The notes under the pieces are model-generated. The model was not told where the DNA came from. It saw only the letters and a list, made by a program, of their open reading frames with translations, and ran no database searches. Positions 47,308 to 58,588 of a stretch of 64,000 nucleotides of DNA are shown piece after piece. A program made the translations under genes and the position numbers. How positions within the stretch are numbered: the first letter of the stretch is position 1; every line of letters starts with the position of its first letter. This stretch comes from Tragulus kanchil. Taxonomy: Eukaryota; Chordata; Mammalia; Artiodactyla; Tragulidae. The stretch lies in the NCBI GenBank assembly GCA_022376925.1, contig JAIOJX010000032.1, positions 118,521,979-118,585,978 of the forward strand, written 5' to 3'.

Positions 47308-47407
47308 CCAGGAATTCCCTGCTGCGTTCATGGTGGTGGCCCAGGTTCAGTCCTTGGTCCGGAGAACAAAGATCCTGCAGGCCACATGGCATGTCCTAAA
47401 AAAAAAT
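47308..47407 (+). mobile_element. CHR-type tRNA SINE in the 3'UTR (copied at 48402-48501)
   Basis: GGAATTCCCTGCTGCGTTCA, GGCCCAGGTTCAGTCCTTGG, AACAAAGATCCTGCAGGCCA and an A9 tail form a sense CHR element (GGAATTCCCTGGTGGTCC...GGTTCAATCCCTGG...AAGATCCCGCAAGCC). It sits between 3'UTR stretches that resemble the human transcript. Confidence 0.85.
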
Positions 47408-47469
47408 ACACAGACACACACACACATATATATATACACACACACACATATATATATACACACACACTG
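47406..47469 (+). repeat. (CA)n(TA)n microsatellite in the SINE tail (copied at 48500-48563)
   Basis: Alternating CA and TA blocks follow the A9 tail. Block lengths are the same in both copies of duplication 12. Confidence 0.93.
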
Positions 47470-48939
47470 CACACCCTCCTACCTTATACCCCAGTCCTCC
47501 CCTCAAACTCCCATCCCCTCCAACGAACCATGTTCACTGCATGGGCAGAGTGAGTTGTCAAGCTGCTTTCTTCCGTCTATTCAGAATGCCCCTTCTGATC
47601 CATTTTATAGACTACTGCACACTCTCTAAAGATTTCTCACGCCCTTCTCTCAATCCCTATTTAAAACACTTTGTCTATTTCTTTCCTTGAGAGCACTGGA
47701 GTGCAGGGAGGAGAGGAAGGGCCAGACTGGGCTGCCAGGTGCTCGTCTCCTTTGCACTGCGGGCCAGACCGTCACCATGAGAGGAGGGCCATGGGAAGCC
47801 GAGAACTCACTATTCAAGAAGACACGAACACTCCTGCCCTGCTGTGTATAGTTGGAAGATATTTATATATTTTTTTTGGTTGTCAATATTAAATACAGAT
47901 ACTAAGTTATAGTATACCTGGACAAACCAACTTGTAAATACACCACTTTACTCTCTGTAACTTACCTAAGCAGATATAAATGGCTGGTTTTTAGAAACAC
48001 GGTTTTGAAATGTGTGTGGATTGAGGGTAGGCAGATTTGGTTGGGAATGGGAGAGAAGTCACTCGTAGAACAGCTTCAGACTCTTTGATTCCAAGATCCA
48101 GTCATTTCCAAGCACCTTTGAGCAACACTCTCTACGGCTTCAAAATCTGTTTGATGTATTTTACCTAGAGAAAAATCTAAAAATCGTGGCATTTGCGGCA
48201 TTCCCAGTTTTATTCACAAATGATAGATAGCTGGCATTCAAAAGAATGGTAGCTATGTGCTGCCCTTGGTTCTCAGGCCTTGATATGCATTATCTTGAAT
48301 GTGAGGTAGGTACTATATACAGTAGATAGGCTCAAGGAGGTTAATGTGCCTGAAGTCTCACAGCAAATATGCTAAAACCCCCTGCTTTTAACAGTTATAC
48401 ACCAGGAATTCCCTGCTGCGTTCATGGTGGTGGCCCAGGTTCAGTCCTTGGTCCGGAGAACAAAGATCCTGCAGGCCACATGGCATGTCCTAAAAAAAAA
48501 TACACAGACACACACACACATATATATATACACACACACACATATATATATACACACACACTGCACACCCTCCTACCTTATACCCCAGTCCTCCCCTCAA
48601 ACTCCCATCCCCTCCAACGAACCATGTTCACTGCATGGGCAGAGTGAGTTGTCAAGCTGCTTTCTTCCGTCTATTCAGAATGCCCCTTCTGATCCATTTT
48701 ATAGACTACTGCACACTCTCTAAAGATTTCTCACGCCCTTCTCTCAATCCCTGAATTTCAAGAGCACTTTGTCTATTTCTTTCCCGTGGCACAATGTTTT
48801 ATCACAGGTCCTTTATCACAAGTTCCTATTTTTTCCACTAGTCTCAATTTCACAGAAAGAAGTCAGTTTGGTTCATCTGAGTCTCCAATACTAAACACAG
48901 TGCTTGGTACAGAGCAGGCACCGAGAAAACAGCTGATGA

Positions 48940-48945
48940 AATAAA
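48940..48945 (+). terminator. SLC2A1: SLC2A1 distal poly(A) signal AATAAA
   Basis: GATGAAATAAAAGCACCAAA corresponds to the end of the human transcript as I recall it (GGAAATAAAACACCAAAG). Cleavage is expected 15-25 bp later, near 48,960. Confidence 0.88.
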
Positions 48946-49749
48946 AGCACCAAAGGTATTTGTCCCTAGAAGCTCATCTGACAAAATCTTGTGGAAGGGG
49001 CCGGGAGGGGAGATGCCTGTGGAAGCCTTCATAACTGCACACAGGTGAAACTAGAATCTGCCTGGGCATGAGAAGGACTATAAGGAGAGAGTGAGAAGGG
49101 AACGCAGGTACATCGTAACTGGCAGCGCCTATAGTGTATTATCACTAGGTACAAAGAAAAGGAGTTCAGAGAAGGGGTGTGCCTTGCCTGAGCGTGGGGG
49201 CAGGGCGGTGAACCGATGAAGGGCAGGAGCCAGGTGCGATCCAGGAGGACTTATCACATGTCCGTGTCCTCAAAGAGCTTCTGTTGAGTTAGTTCGCAAA
49301 GGCCCCAGTCCAGGTAGTGTAAAAAGGAGTCAGGGACTCGCGCTGCCAGGCGTCCACTCGGGGCTCTTAGAAACCTGGTAACACTGGCTGCTGTTCCACT
49401 GGAGGGAAGGAAACGGGCTAGAGGTGGGGTTAGGGCCGAAGGGGCACGCTAGAGGTCAGAGCTTAAGGATGAAAAGCAGATGGCGCCCGAGTCCCCGAAG
49501 TGGGGCAGAGCCAGAAGCACCCTGGCCCCGCCCCAGGCCAAGGCTCCAGACCCTGGTCTGAACCTTCCCAAGGCTTGCACCAACGTGCCGGGCGCCACCA
49601 TTTCCCAAACTGCGAGGGGCACGCAGGCGCCAGGAGTCCCGGCCCACCCCAGCCTGAGCCCACAGTTCTCTTGGAGTCACCGCTTTTGGTCCCCTGACTC
49701 AAGCCTTTTCTCTAAGGACCGCCGTCCAGCCAGGGCGATCTCTCATCTT

Positions 49750-50050
49750 TCCTAGACCCTAACGTTGGTGCTCCACGGCCGCCTGGGCAGTCGCGAGCCC
49801 ACGTGGTTAGCCTCCATTGTCTACTCGCGGGAGGGGCGGGGCTACGTGGTGTCTCCGTCAATCAGAACCGCAGTGTTGGGCTGGTGAGGGGCGGGCCCCA
49901 GGCTCCCACCAATCACAGCCTGGCTGCCCTGGGCGGTGGTCCGGGAGCCTCTTGGGGACTCTAAGGTCCTCTGTGTTTAGGCAGATGCGTTTGCGCCAGG
50001 AGCTGGCGACCGTGCTGGGTTAGCGCTGGCATCCTGGGGAATGTAGCTTA
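49750..50050. promoter_or_regulatory. Promoter-like GC-rich block downstream of SLC2A1
   Basis: Within 300 bp: E-box CACGTG at 49,800, GC boxes GGGGCGGGG at 49,833 and GGGGCGGGC at 49,888, a CCAAT box at 49,909, a CAATCAG near 49,859, and GCATCCTGGGGAATGTAGC at 50,029, close to the ZNF143/SBS motif in reverse (GCATTCTGGGAATTGTAGT). CG density is raised over its flanks. Such clusters mark TATA-less, often bidirectional promoters. No coding exon follows that I can recognise, so the transcript could be non-coding, or the block could be an enhancer or a relic of a lost gene. Confidence 0.5.
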
Positions 50051-50479
50051 CCTGGGATACCCCATCGCACATAACGTGATGGTTTGTGACAAAAGGGGTA
50101 AATAGGTGACGGGGCTGCTCCCGGACTCCCTTCTTTTCCAGGGCTTAGCTGACACTTTTGTGAGATCCTTTGAGATCGTGGGCTCAAAAGTCTCCTCTCC
50201 CTGGATACTTGGATCAGCAAAGCCCTTTGCTGTATTTCCTTTCGCAAAGCCCTCTCCACACTGTACAGGAGTTCACTGTTACTCTGCCAGACTGGGGAGG
50301 CAACTACTCAATCATTCCCTTGTCGCCAGTTCCCACCATAGAGTTATCGGGATTGTTGAGTGAATTTAGACCTGAAAGAAGTTCCACGATCTGAGTTCTC
50401 CCAATGCAGTTTCAGGGAGAAACCCCAACAGTTCAGAATGTGTACTTAAGAACGGGAAGAGGATGAATATTTTAATGCC

Positions 50480-50905
50480 CCTTTTCTCATTCTATGGCTT
50501 TTATTTCCTACAAATCTGACCCTTTCTGTCCATTGCAATTGCTGGCCCTGGTTCCCACCACTCATCTCTACAAGGTCTCCGCAGCACCTCCTCCCTGCTT
50601 TCTTCACCTCCTGTCTCTTTCCCTTCATTCTTCACCAGGCAATCTTTATGATCTTTCTAAAAGGCGAATCTAGGCGTGTTTCTCTTCTACTTAAAATCTT
50701 TCCTGGTTTCCCATTTCCCTCAGAAAAACGTCCCGGTTTCTTAGTCTGGAAATTCAAGACCACTGGCAATGTTTCTAGCTCTCAGATGCAGCTGCCTCTC
50801 TGGACTCCCCTCACCTCCCACTCCGCAACCATTCTCCAGGCATTGGTCACTCTGTCCCTGACCTCCACATACTTCTTCCCCTATGGGCCTTGAGGTTCCC
50901 CCCAC
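50480..50905. mobile_element. L2-like fossil
   Basis: CTTCTACTTAAAATCTTTCC, TGGTTTCCCATTTCCCTCAG and AGGCATTGGTCACTCTGTCC resemble L2 text (CTGCTTAAAACCCTCC...GGCTTCCCATTGCACTCAG). A second stretch of similar character lies at about 51,250-51,430. Confidence 0.5.
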
Positions 50906-52987
50906 AAAGACTGCTCCTCAACTTACTCTGGGTTCCACCATATCCCAACATAGCCCAAGGAGTTAGTTGGCTGAGGAAGCTGCTACTTGGTGGGGGTGGG
51001 GAGGGGGAGCTGGCAGTGCTGACTCAGTGATTTCTTGGGACATTGCTGCCAACTAGTGGCTATTGTGTGAATGTGTAAGGGGAGCTGTTTTTACTCTCAG
51101 CTTTTCCTGGATTCAGAGAATTGATTGCTTTGGAAATAACCCTTCACAGGGACTATTACAACAAATGCTTTTTCAACCCTGTCCCCAGCACCCCAGAATG
51201 ACTTCCTAAAGTAGTTAGGAAAAAATATATATACATATATATACATTACAGCTTAATGCTCCCCACTGTCTCATGGTAAAGCTCAAATTCCATAACCAAG
51301 TAGTCAAGATCTTTCACATTCAGGTCCTTGGAGACTTTATCTCCCCAAATACTCCTTCAACACCTTAAGATTCAGCTACACTGATGTACACATTGTTCCC
51401 TGGACAGCTCCTCACCACACTATCTAATCTTAAAACTTTTTGTTCAAGCTCCTCCTTTCTCTGAGTCCGCCTTTGATCTCAAAAAGATCAAATTAACAAT
51501 CGCTTTCTCTATGAAGCATTTGTTCATTCCTTCAACATTACTTAACACATAATCTTTGCCAAACTTTCTCCTCAGCTGTGTGGTGTTTTGGAAAGAACAT
51601 GGTTTCTAGAGTCAGATAGAGCTGATTTCAGATTCCAGCCCTGCTACTTAACTGAAAATCCTTGGGTAAGTCACCTCACCTTTCTGATCTTCAATTTCCT
51701 CATCTGTTGTGATATTAAGACAAAATAAGATAACATGTACATGAGACAGGTTTCAGTTACTCCATATTCTCCTTTCCACCCCTTTCAAAAGTCTGGTGTT
51801 CACCCCCAAGGTTTCTGTGAATTCCTAGGGATCTCTTCCCTTCTCAGGGTCATCTCTGACTCTGATGCTCGGCATTTCCTAAATCCCATCCCATCCCAGG
51901 CATTTTGGACTCCCCTCACCTCCCACTCAACCATTCTCCAGGCATTGGTCACTCTGTCCCTGACCTCCACATACTTCTTCCCCTATGGGCCTTGAGGTTC
52001 CCCCCACAAAGACTGCTCCTCAACTTACTCTGGGTTCCACCATATCCCAACATAGCCCAAGGAGTTAGTTGGCTGAGGAAGCTGCTACTTGGTGGGGGTG
52101 GGGAGGGGGAGCTGGCAGTGCTGACTCAGTGATTTCTTGGGACATTGCTGCCAACTAGTGGCTATTGTGTGAATGTGTAAGGGGAGCTGTTTTTACTCTC
52201 AGCTTTTCCTGGATTCAGAGAATTGATTGCTTTGGAAATAACCCTTCACAGGGACTATTACAACAAATGCTTTTTCAACCCTGTCCCCAGCACCCCAGAA
52301 TGACTTCCTAAAGTAGTTAGGAAAAAATATATATACATATATATACATTACAGCTTAATGCTCCCCACTGTCTCATGGTAAAGCTCAAATTCCATAACCA
52401 AGTAGTCAAGATCTTTCACATTCAGGTCCTTGGAGACTTTATCTCCCCAAATACTCCTTCAACACCTTAAGATTCAGCTACACTGATGTACACATTGTTC
52501 CCTGGACAGCTCCTCACCACACTATCTAATCTTAAAACTTTTTGTTCAAGCTCCTCCTTTCTCTGAGTCCGCCTTTGATCTCAAAAAGATCAAATTAACA
52601 ATCGCTTTCTCTATGAAGCATTTGTTCATTCCTTCAACATTACTTAACACATAATCTTTGCCAAACTTTCTCCTCAGCTGTGTGGTGTTTTGGAAAGAAC
52701 ATGGTTTCTAGAGTCAGATAGAGCTGATTTCAGATTCCAGCCCTGCTACTTAACTGAAAATCCTTGGGTAAGTCACCTCACCTTTCTGATCTTCAATTTC
52801 CTCATCTGTTGTGATATTAAGACAAAATAAGATAACATGTACATGAGACAGGTTTCAGTTACTCCATATTCTCCTTTCCACCCCTTTCAAAAGTCTGGTG
52901 TTCACCCCCAAGGTTTCTGTGAATTCCTAGGGATCTCTTCCCTTCTCAGGGTCATCTCTGACTCTGATGCTCGGCATTTCCTAAATC
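50801..52987 (+). repeat. Direct tandem duplication 13 (50801-51885 / 51906-52987)
   Basis: TGGACTCCCCTCACCTCCCA occurs at 50,801 and 51,906, offset 1,102-1,105 bp. Copy one ends at GGCATTTCCTAAATC, followed by a 20-bp filler with a repeated CCCAT motif, then copy two. Copy two lost four bases near its start (CACTCAACC for CACTCCGCAACC, net three). Confidence 0.94.
51585..51745 (+). mobile_element. MIR SINE fossil (copied near 52687-52847)
   Basis: ATGGTTTCTAGAGTCAGATA, TTCCAGCCCTGCTACTTAAC, CTTGGGTAAGTCACCTCACC and TTCAATTTCCTCATCTGT follow sense MIR order clearly. Confidence 0.88.
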
Positions 52988-53044
52988 ATTGGTACAAGGT
53001 TTCCCTTGCAAGTGCTTTCCTGTCCTGAAACCCAGATCTTTTGA

Positions 53045-53540
53045 TCAGTTTCACTTCATTCACTTACTGAGCACTTGCTGGGTACCAGATGTTGGTCTAG
53101 TGCTGGGGATACAGCAGTAAATAAAACCAAGATTTGCTTTCATGGAGTTTATATTCTGGTGGGGAAACCAGCAATCAACCATCAACAGGTGTATCATAAA
53201 GTACCAGATGGCGAGTTGTGTTATGGGCAAGAAAAGGCAAACCAAGAAATAGAAGGTGATGGGTGTGAGCACGGGCTGGGTGGGGAGATTTTAGAGGAGC
53301 TAATGTCAAGGTCCCTCTGAGGGAGCCATATGAGAATAAACTTGAGTGACGTAAGGGAGCTAATCATCCTCTTAGTCTGGGGAAAAGGCTTTACTAAGCC
53401 CAGAGAACAGCAAGTCCAAAGGTACAAAGGAAGAACCACGTCATCTGTGTGGGAGGCCAAGACAGCAGGACCAGGGCAATAGAGATGAGGGCAGAGAGGT
53501 GGCAGGACACTAGATCCTGTGGGACTTCATACAGCACATG
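53045..53540. mobile_element. L2-like fossil
   Basis: ACTGAGCACTTGCTGGGTAC, GGGGATACAGCAGTAAATAA, CATGGAGTTTATATTCTGGT, then AGAACAGCAAGTCCAAAGG and AGAGAGGTGGCAGGACACT match a familiar old-LINE series (GGGATACAGCAGTGAACAA...CATGGAGCTTACATTCTAG...). Subfamily not assigned. Confidence 0.55.
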
Positions 53541-53906
53541 AGGACTTTGGGGTTTGTTTTTTTTTTTTTTAATATAAGAAGACACTTCTCAGGTTTGATA
53601 TTTTGTTTATATAACACTCAGTTATGCTCAGCAGTTAGTAATCATAGGCTTAGTGAGTAAATTCCCCCTCCTATGACATACTTTACAATTTTGGAGGGGA
53701 CTTGCATTGCAACAGTTCATTTTCTGTAACAAAAATATAGCTGTACAGTGAAAACAACTCATGGAAGATGATTATGAAAGCAAATCTCTGACTCGTACAG
53801 AAAATTCATTGCCTTTTCCAATAACACGTCTTAGAAATTTCCATTGCGATAGCAAGTCTTAGAAACTGAAATTTCAGTTAGAAATAAGGATAAAGAATAA
53901 GTCCAG

Positions 53907-54070
53907 GGCTCCCCTTGTGGCTCAGTGGATAAGAACCCATCTGCCAATGCAGGACACAGGTTCGAGCCCTGATCCGGGAAGATCCCACATATCGCAGAGC
54001 AGCTAAACCCACACATCAACAAAGACCCAGCACAGCCAAAAATAAATAAATAAAAGTTTAAAAAAAAAAA
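53907..54070 (+). mobile_element. CHR-type tRNA SINE with 13-bp target-site duplication
   Basis: GGCTCCCCTTGTGGCTCAGT, CTGCCAATGCAGGACACAGG, TTCGAGCCCTGATCCGGGAA and a tail of AATAAATAAATAAAAG plus an A-run. AGAATAAGTCCAG flanks it at 53,894-53,906 and 54,071-54,083, a perfect target-site duplication that fixes both ends. Confidence 0.95.
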
Positions 54071-54490
54071 AGAATAAGTCCAGACTCCTCTCTGGGAACC
54101 AGCTCCCTGCTGCTCCACACACGATGGGCTGACATCAGGCCCGGGAAAGAGGACCAGGTACGCAGTGCTGTAGAGGCTCACTTGTGGTGAGAATCAGGAG
54201 GAGCAGGAGACAGTGGAGATGGGCCCAGAAAAATAAGGAAATTGAACATCCCGTGCAGAATGGAGAGGAAGATCACCCTGTGGGAGGGGGCTAGGGCTAC
54301 CAGCCCACAGAAAATTAGAGACGGGGACAGGCTGGCCAACTTGTCCCTAATTTCCAGGGGGCCATACCCCACAGGCAGGTCAGTGGTGGGATGGGTGCCG
54401 ATGGAGATGACTTGGAAATGTTCATGGAGGAGATGAGAGTAATCAGGAGAAAACTTAGGGAGCTGCAGTTGAGGAATTGTCTGCATATCC

Positions 54491-54664
54491 ATCCCTGGTG
54501 GCTCAGGCGGTAAAGAATCCACCCACAAGGTGGGAGACTTGGGTTCCAGCCCTGGGTTGGGAAGATACCCTGGAGAAGGTATAGGCTCTCCACTCCAGTA
54601 TTTTTGCCTGGAAAATTCCATGACTCCTCCATGGCTCGCAGAGTCGGACAGGACAGAGCGACTT
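54491..54664 (+). mobile_element. Bov-tA SINE
   Basis: CCCTGGTGGCTCAGGCGGTA, AAGAATCCACCCACAAGGTG, GGGTTCCAGCCCTGGGTTGG, then TTTTTGCCTGGAAAATTCCA and CAGAGTCGGACAGGACAGAG, in consensus order. Confidence 0.92.
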
Positions 54665-55054
54665 GATTTTGATCTTTGACCAAAGGTCACTGATCACCGT
54701 GGCCACCATTTGGAATTTTGCCTTATGCCTTGACTCCAGTCACTTTCCATGAGATTAATACTGTGACTCCCACTGTCGTCCTTTTCTCCTTGCCTTTTCC
54801 TGGTATGCCTTTACTGGTACATTTGCTGTGAACCTTACGTGATTTCTATGTGTCGGGTGGGCTCTGTGTTACCAGCTTATAACTGGAGATTGCCTTGGCG
54901 CTCAGTCTGAGTTTCTGTCAACAGCAGAGTTTCACGCATTTGTATGGAAAAATTAATAAAGCAATTGAAAAGCAAAAAAAGAGTAAGTATAAACTGAATC
55001 TAAACTTCATAAAAACTGGGAGGTAGATATTTCCTCTCTTCCCTCCTTTCTTTC

Positions 55055-57188
55055 TAAACTGAGAGTACAAAATCTATTGGTGTTTTGAACTTTCAAATGC
55101 ACTGTCAACAGGTTTCATTCAGAGTTTCCCGGAACATACCATTGATTCTAGTTGCCTAGGGTTTAAAATCTAATTTTAAACGAGAGAACTCAAAATACTC
55201 GGGGCCTATAATTTATTTCCACAAACCTGTGATGTAATTACAGTGTGTCTTAGCTCCCCCATGCACTCCGCCACAGGCCTGTTGACCCCCTACCTTGACG
55301 TCAGAGTCTCAGAGGTAAGCTCTTGAGAAGCGGAGGTTAGAGGTTAGAAATGTGGTCTCTGGGGTCATATTGCCCAGGCAAGAATCCTCATCGTTTTCAT
55401 TTTTTGAGTTTTTAAATGAACTTACAAAAGAATGGTCTTAGGAAGGCAACAGTGTTTGATTTGCCGTTTAAAAAAAAGACCCCGCTTCTTCATGCTGTAC
55501 AATAAAGGTAATGTAAGAGGGTACAGCATTATCAGCTTCTTTCTACTGGAAGTTTCTGCTAGTACGGCACCATGTAGTCGTTTCTACAATGCCAGGATAG
55601 ATTTTTTAATAAGTCTTCTATGCTTCTCTTCAAAAACCGATGAATAACAAGATGGCATCAAAAGGCCATTTTTTCCTATTCATTCAGTAGCACTGGAGCG
55701 AATAATTTTACCATCAGAGGCTACAATTTTCACTTTTAAGTTCTGTCACCTCTCTGAATTCAAAATCATTCAATGCACAAGTCCACACATTATCACAGAG
55801 CCCTTCAATCTGCAGATAATGTTTCAGGGCTTTGAAATCTCCGGAACTCCTCAGGGAAGGTAGCCATACATACATAGGCCTGAAATTGATCGACCTTTTG
55901 TGCCAGAGCTCAATATACAGCCTTATCAAGCTGAAGTCGAACCTGAAGGGCAAGTTGCGTGGTCACCTGTATTGAGAGTGTATTTGCTCATTGAGGCTCT
56001 TCTGAAGACTGCTTCCCAGCGTGGTATTTCTGTGTGACTGATGTGCCATGGCTTAGAGAAACTATCTTTCTTATTCAGGCTTGCATTGATGTCCTGTGGG
56101 GTATCTTGTCAGAGGATAAATTTCTCTGGGTTTTTCTTTTTTTTAAACTGAGAGTACAAAATCTATTGGTGTTTTGAACTTTCAAATGCACTGTCAACAG
56201 GTTTCATTCAGAGTTTCCCGGAACATACCATTGATTCTAGTTGCCTAGGGTTTAAAATCTAATTTTAAACGAGAGAACTCAAAATACTCGGGGCCTATAA
56301 TTTATTTCCACAAACCTGTGATGTAATTACAGTGTGTCTTAGCTCCCCCATGCACTCCGCCACAGGCCTGTTGACCCCCTACCTTGACGTCAGAGTCTCA
56401 GAGGTAAGCTCTTGAGAAGCGGAGGTTAGAGGTTAGAAATGTGGTCTCTGGGGTCATATTGCCCAGGCAAGAATCCTCATCGTTTTCATTTTTTGAGTTT
56501 TTAAATGAACTTACAAAAGAATGGTCTTAGGAAGGCAACAGTGTTTGATTTGCCGTTTAAAAAAAAGACCCCGCTTCTTCATGCTGTACAATAAAGGTAA
56601 TGTAAGAGGGTACAGCATTATCAGCTTCTTTCTACTGGAAGTTTCTGCTAGTACGGCACCATGTAGTCGTTTCTACAATGCCAGGATAGATTTTTTAATA
56701 AGTCTTCTATGCTTCTCTTCAAAAACCGATGAATAACAAGATGGCATCAAAAGGCCATTTTTTCCTATTCATTCAGTAGCACTGGAGCGAATAATTTTAC
56801 CATCAGAGGCTACAATTTTCACTTTTAAGTTCTGTCACCTCTCTGAATTCAAAATCATTCAATGCACAAGTCCACACATTATCACAGAGCCCTTCAATCT
56901 GCAGATAATGTTTCAGGGCTTTGAAATCTCCGGAACTCCTCAGGGAAGGTAGCCATACATACATAGGCCTGAAATTGATCGACCTTTTGTGCCAGAGCTC
57001 AATATACAGCCTTATCAAGCTGAAGTCGAACCTGAAGGGCAAGTTGCGTGGTCACCTGTATTGAGAGTGTATTTGCTCATTGAGGCTCTTCTGAAGACTG
57101 CTTCCCAGCGTGGTATTTCTGTGTGACTGATGTGCCATGGCTTAGAGAAACTATCTTTCTTATTCAGGCTTGCATTGATGTCCTGTGG
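55055..57188 (+). repeat. Direct tandem duplication 14 (55055-56099 / 56144-57188)
   Basis: TAAACTGAGAGTACAAAATC occurs at 55,055 and 56,144, offset 1,089 bp. Copy one ends at GCATTGATGTCCTGTGG. A 44-bp filler (56,100-56,143) with a T-rich end separates the copies and matches neither flank that I can see. Otherwise the copies look identical over a kilobase. Confidence 0.95.
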
Positions 57189-57644
57189 AGAAGGCACTCA
57201 CTGCTTCTAAGTGTAGAGCAGAGGTACAGACAGGAGCCCGGCAGGAGCCCCACCCCCAACCTCTCCCATATGTTCCTGTTGTCTTTTCACAGAGGTGCGT
57301 GGAAGCTGGCATAGGACAGTTACTAACACTGACCCCACGGAACTGTGACGATTAGGCAAGACCAAGCTGGTGCATTCTTAATGTGATCCTAGATTGCAGA
57401 AATGGTAAGAATTCAGAGCCATTATTATTTCCTGATAATCTTGCTTCTCCATCCCTGCGACAAGCTTTGAGTTCTGCTTACTATTGGCCAAGATTATAGC
57501 TAGCTAATCTTCCTGACTAAATGCCTACTGAGAAAAATCCAGGATGAGCGTGGACTTCTCCCCTAGGTCTGTTTGGTGGTTACATATATGTATGGCCACA
57601 GAAATCCCTCATAGCCATATTTCTATTTTTTAATACCAGTAATG

Positions 57645-57805
57645 CCTAGTATTTAGATAGTGAGTGTTATTTGTCAGGCATTGTCCTAAATCTCTGACAT
57701 ATATTAGTACACTCTATCCTTGCCAACACGCTAGGAGGTAAGTACTATCACCATTATACCCATTGTAGCTACAGATGAGGCAATTGCAGTTGAACCATCA
57801 ACAGA
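57645..57805 (-). mobile_element. MIR SINE fossil
   Basis: CATATATTAGTACACTCTAT, GGAGGTAAGTACTATCACCA and TACAGATGAGGCAATTGCAG follow antisense MIR order. Confidence 0.8.
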
Positions 57806-58114
57806 AACCACACTCTGTAAGGGGCCTCTTATTTCCATTCCAGCTATGGGCTGACAGGGCCTAACTGCCTCCCTTGAAAGCAACCCAAGAGAGAAAACCA
57901 GTCTTCTCTCCCATTACTTTGCCTGATAGAGGGGCAGTTATTATTTCCACTTATGGCTGAACACATCGAGACATAAAGAAACCAAGCAGTTCTTCTCTTG
58001 TCACCTCACCGTCCTTGGTGGCAGTGCTCTATGCTGTCCACCAAGCACACTGCTTAGGTACACGAAGGGCAGTGGATAAAGATGTGATTTCACAATAGGA
58101 AGCACAGCATTTTA

Positions 58115-58280
58115 ATCTAAATGATGCTGAGCATTGACTCTGGTCTTTCTTAGATGTGGTTTCCTTATTTATGAAATGAGGATAATAAGTGAATCTTCAT
58201 CATTGGGCTGTTGTGAGTATTGAATGAGGAAAGGCTTATGTAGGTACGAGGCTTGTAGCAAATGCTCATTCAATGGTTAC
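58115..58280 (+). mobile_element. MIR SINE fossil (most copied near 59285-59431)
   Basis: TTCCTTATTTATGAAATGAG, GATAATAAGTGAATCTTC, GGCTGTTGTGAGTATTGAAT, then AGCAAATGCTCATTCAATGG follow sense MIR order through its 3' end. Confidence 0.85.
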
Positions 58281-58309
58281 TAAAATTCTTTTAATCTGTT
58301 TTTAATTTT

Positions 58310-58574
58310 GGGGGGGGGGCATTTCTATTGGTCTTTTCATTTACCTATTTTCATCCACCTTTGTTCTTTGGGCTGTGGGGGCCTCCCATCACAGTGGTCT
58401 CTCTCGCTGCAGGGCACTGGGTCTGGATGCATGCGCTCCAGAGCTCTGGCTCAGTAGTTGGACACATCGGTCCAGCCGCTCTGTGGCACGTGGGATCTTT
58501 CCAGGCCAGGGATCGAACCGGCGCCCCTTGCACTGCAAGGTGGTGTCCTCACCCACTGGACCATCAGGGAAGCC
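58310..58574 (-). mobile_element. CHR-type SINE with 14-bp target-site duplication (copied at 59461-59725)
   Basis: On the minus strand it begins GGGCTTCCCTGATGGTCCAG and has GGTTCGATCCCTGGCCTGGA. CTGTTTTTAATTTT flanks it at 58,296-58,309 and 58,575-58,588. Its 3' end on the minus strand is a C10 run directly against the target site, without the usual A-rich tail. Second occurrence by duplication 15. Confidence 0.93.
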
Positions 58575-58588
58575 CTGTTTTTAATTTT

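Larger units (their letters stand above)
46593..48785 (+). repeat. Direct tandem duplication 12, in the 3'UTR (46593-47686 / 47687-48785)
   Basis: TTGAGAGCACTGGAGTGCAG occurs at 46,593 and 47,687, offset 1,094 bp. Near the join copy one reads CCCTATTTAAAACACTTTG, whereas copy two reads CCCTGAATTTCAAGAGCACTTTG; the second resembles the human 3'UTR, so the end of copy one is the faulty version. Confidence 0.95.
46024..48963 (+). other. SLC2A1: SLC2A1 3'UTR (duplicated segment included)
   Basis: Runs from the stop codon to about 20 bp past the AATAAA at 48,940. As drawn it is about 2.9 kb; without duplication 12 it is about 1.85 kb, near the human length. Text such as GATATAAATGGCTGGTTTTT and CACCAAAGGTATTTGTC near the end matches what I recall of the human 3'UTR. 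It contains a minus-strand MIR at about 47,190-47,290 and a sense CHR SINE with microsatellite. Confidence 0.88.

Noticed and set aside
54178..54690. 170-codon minus-strand frame near 54.2-54.7 kb
   Set aside because: Its first third is antisense Bov-tA SINE; the rest resembles no protein I know.
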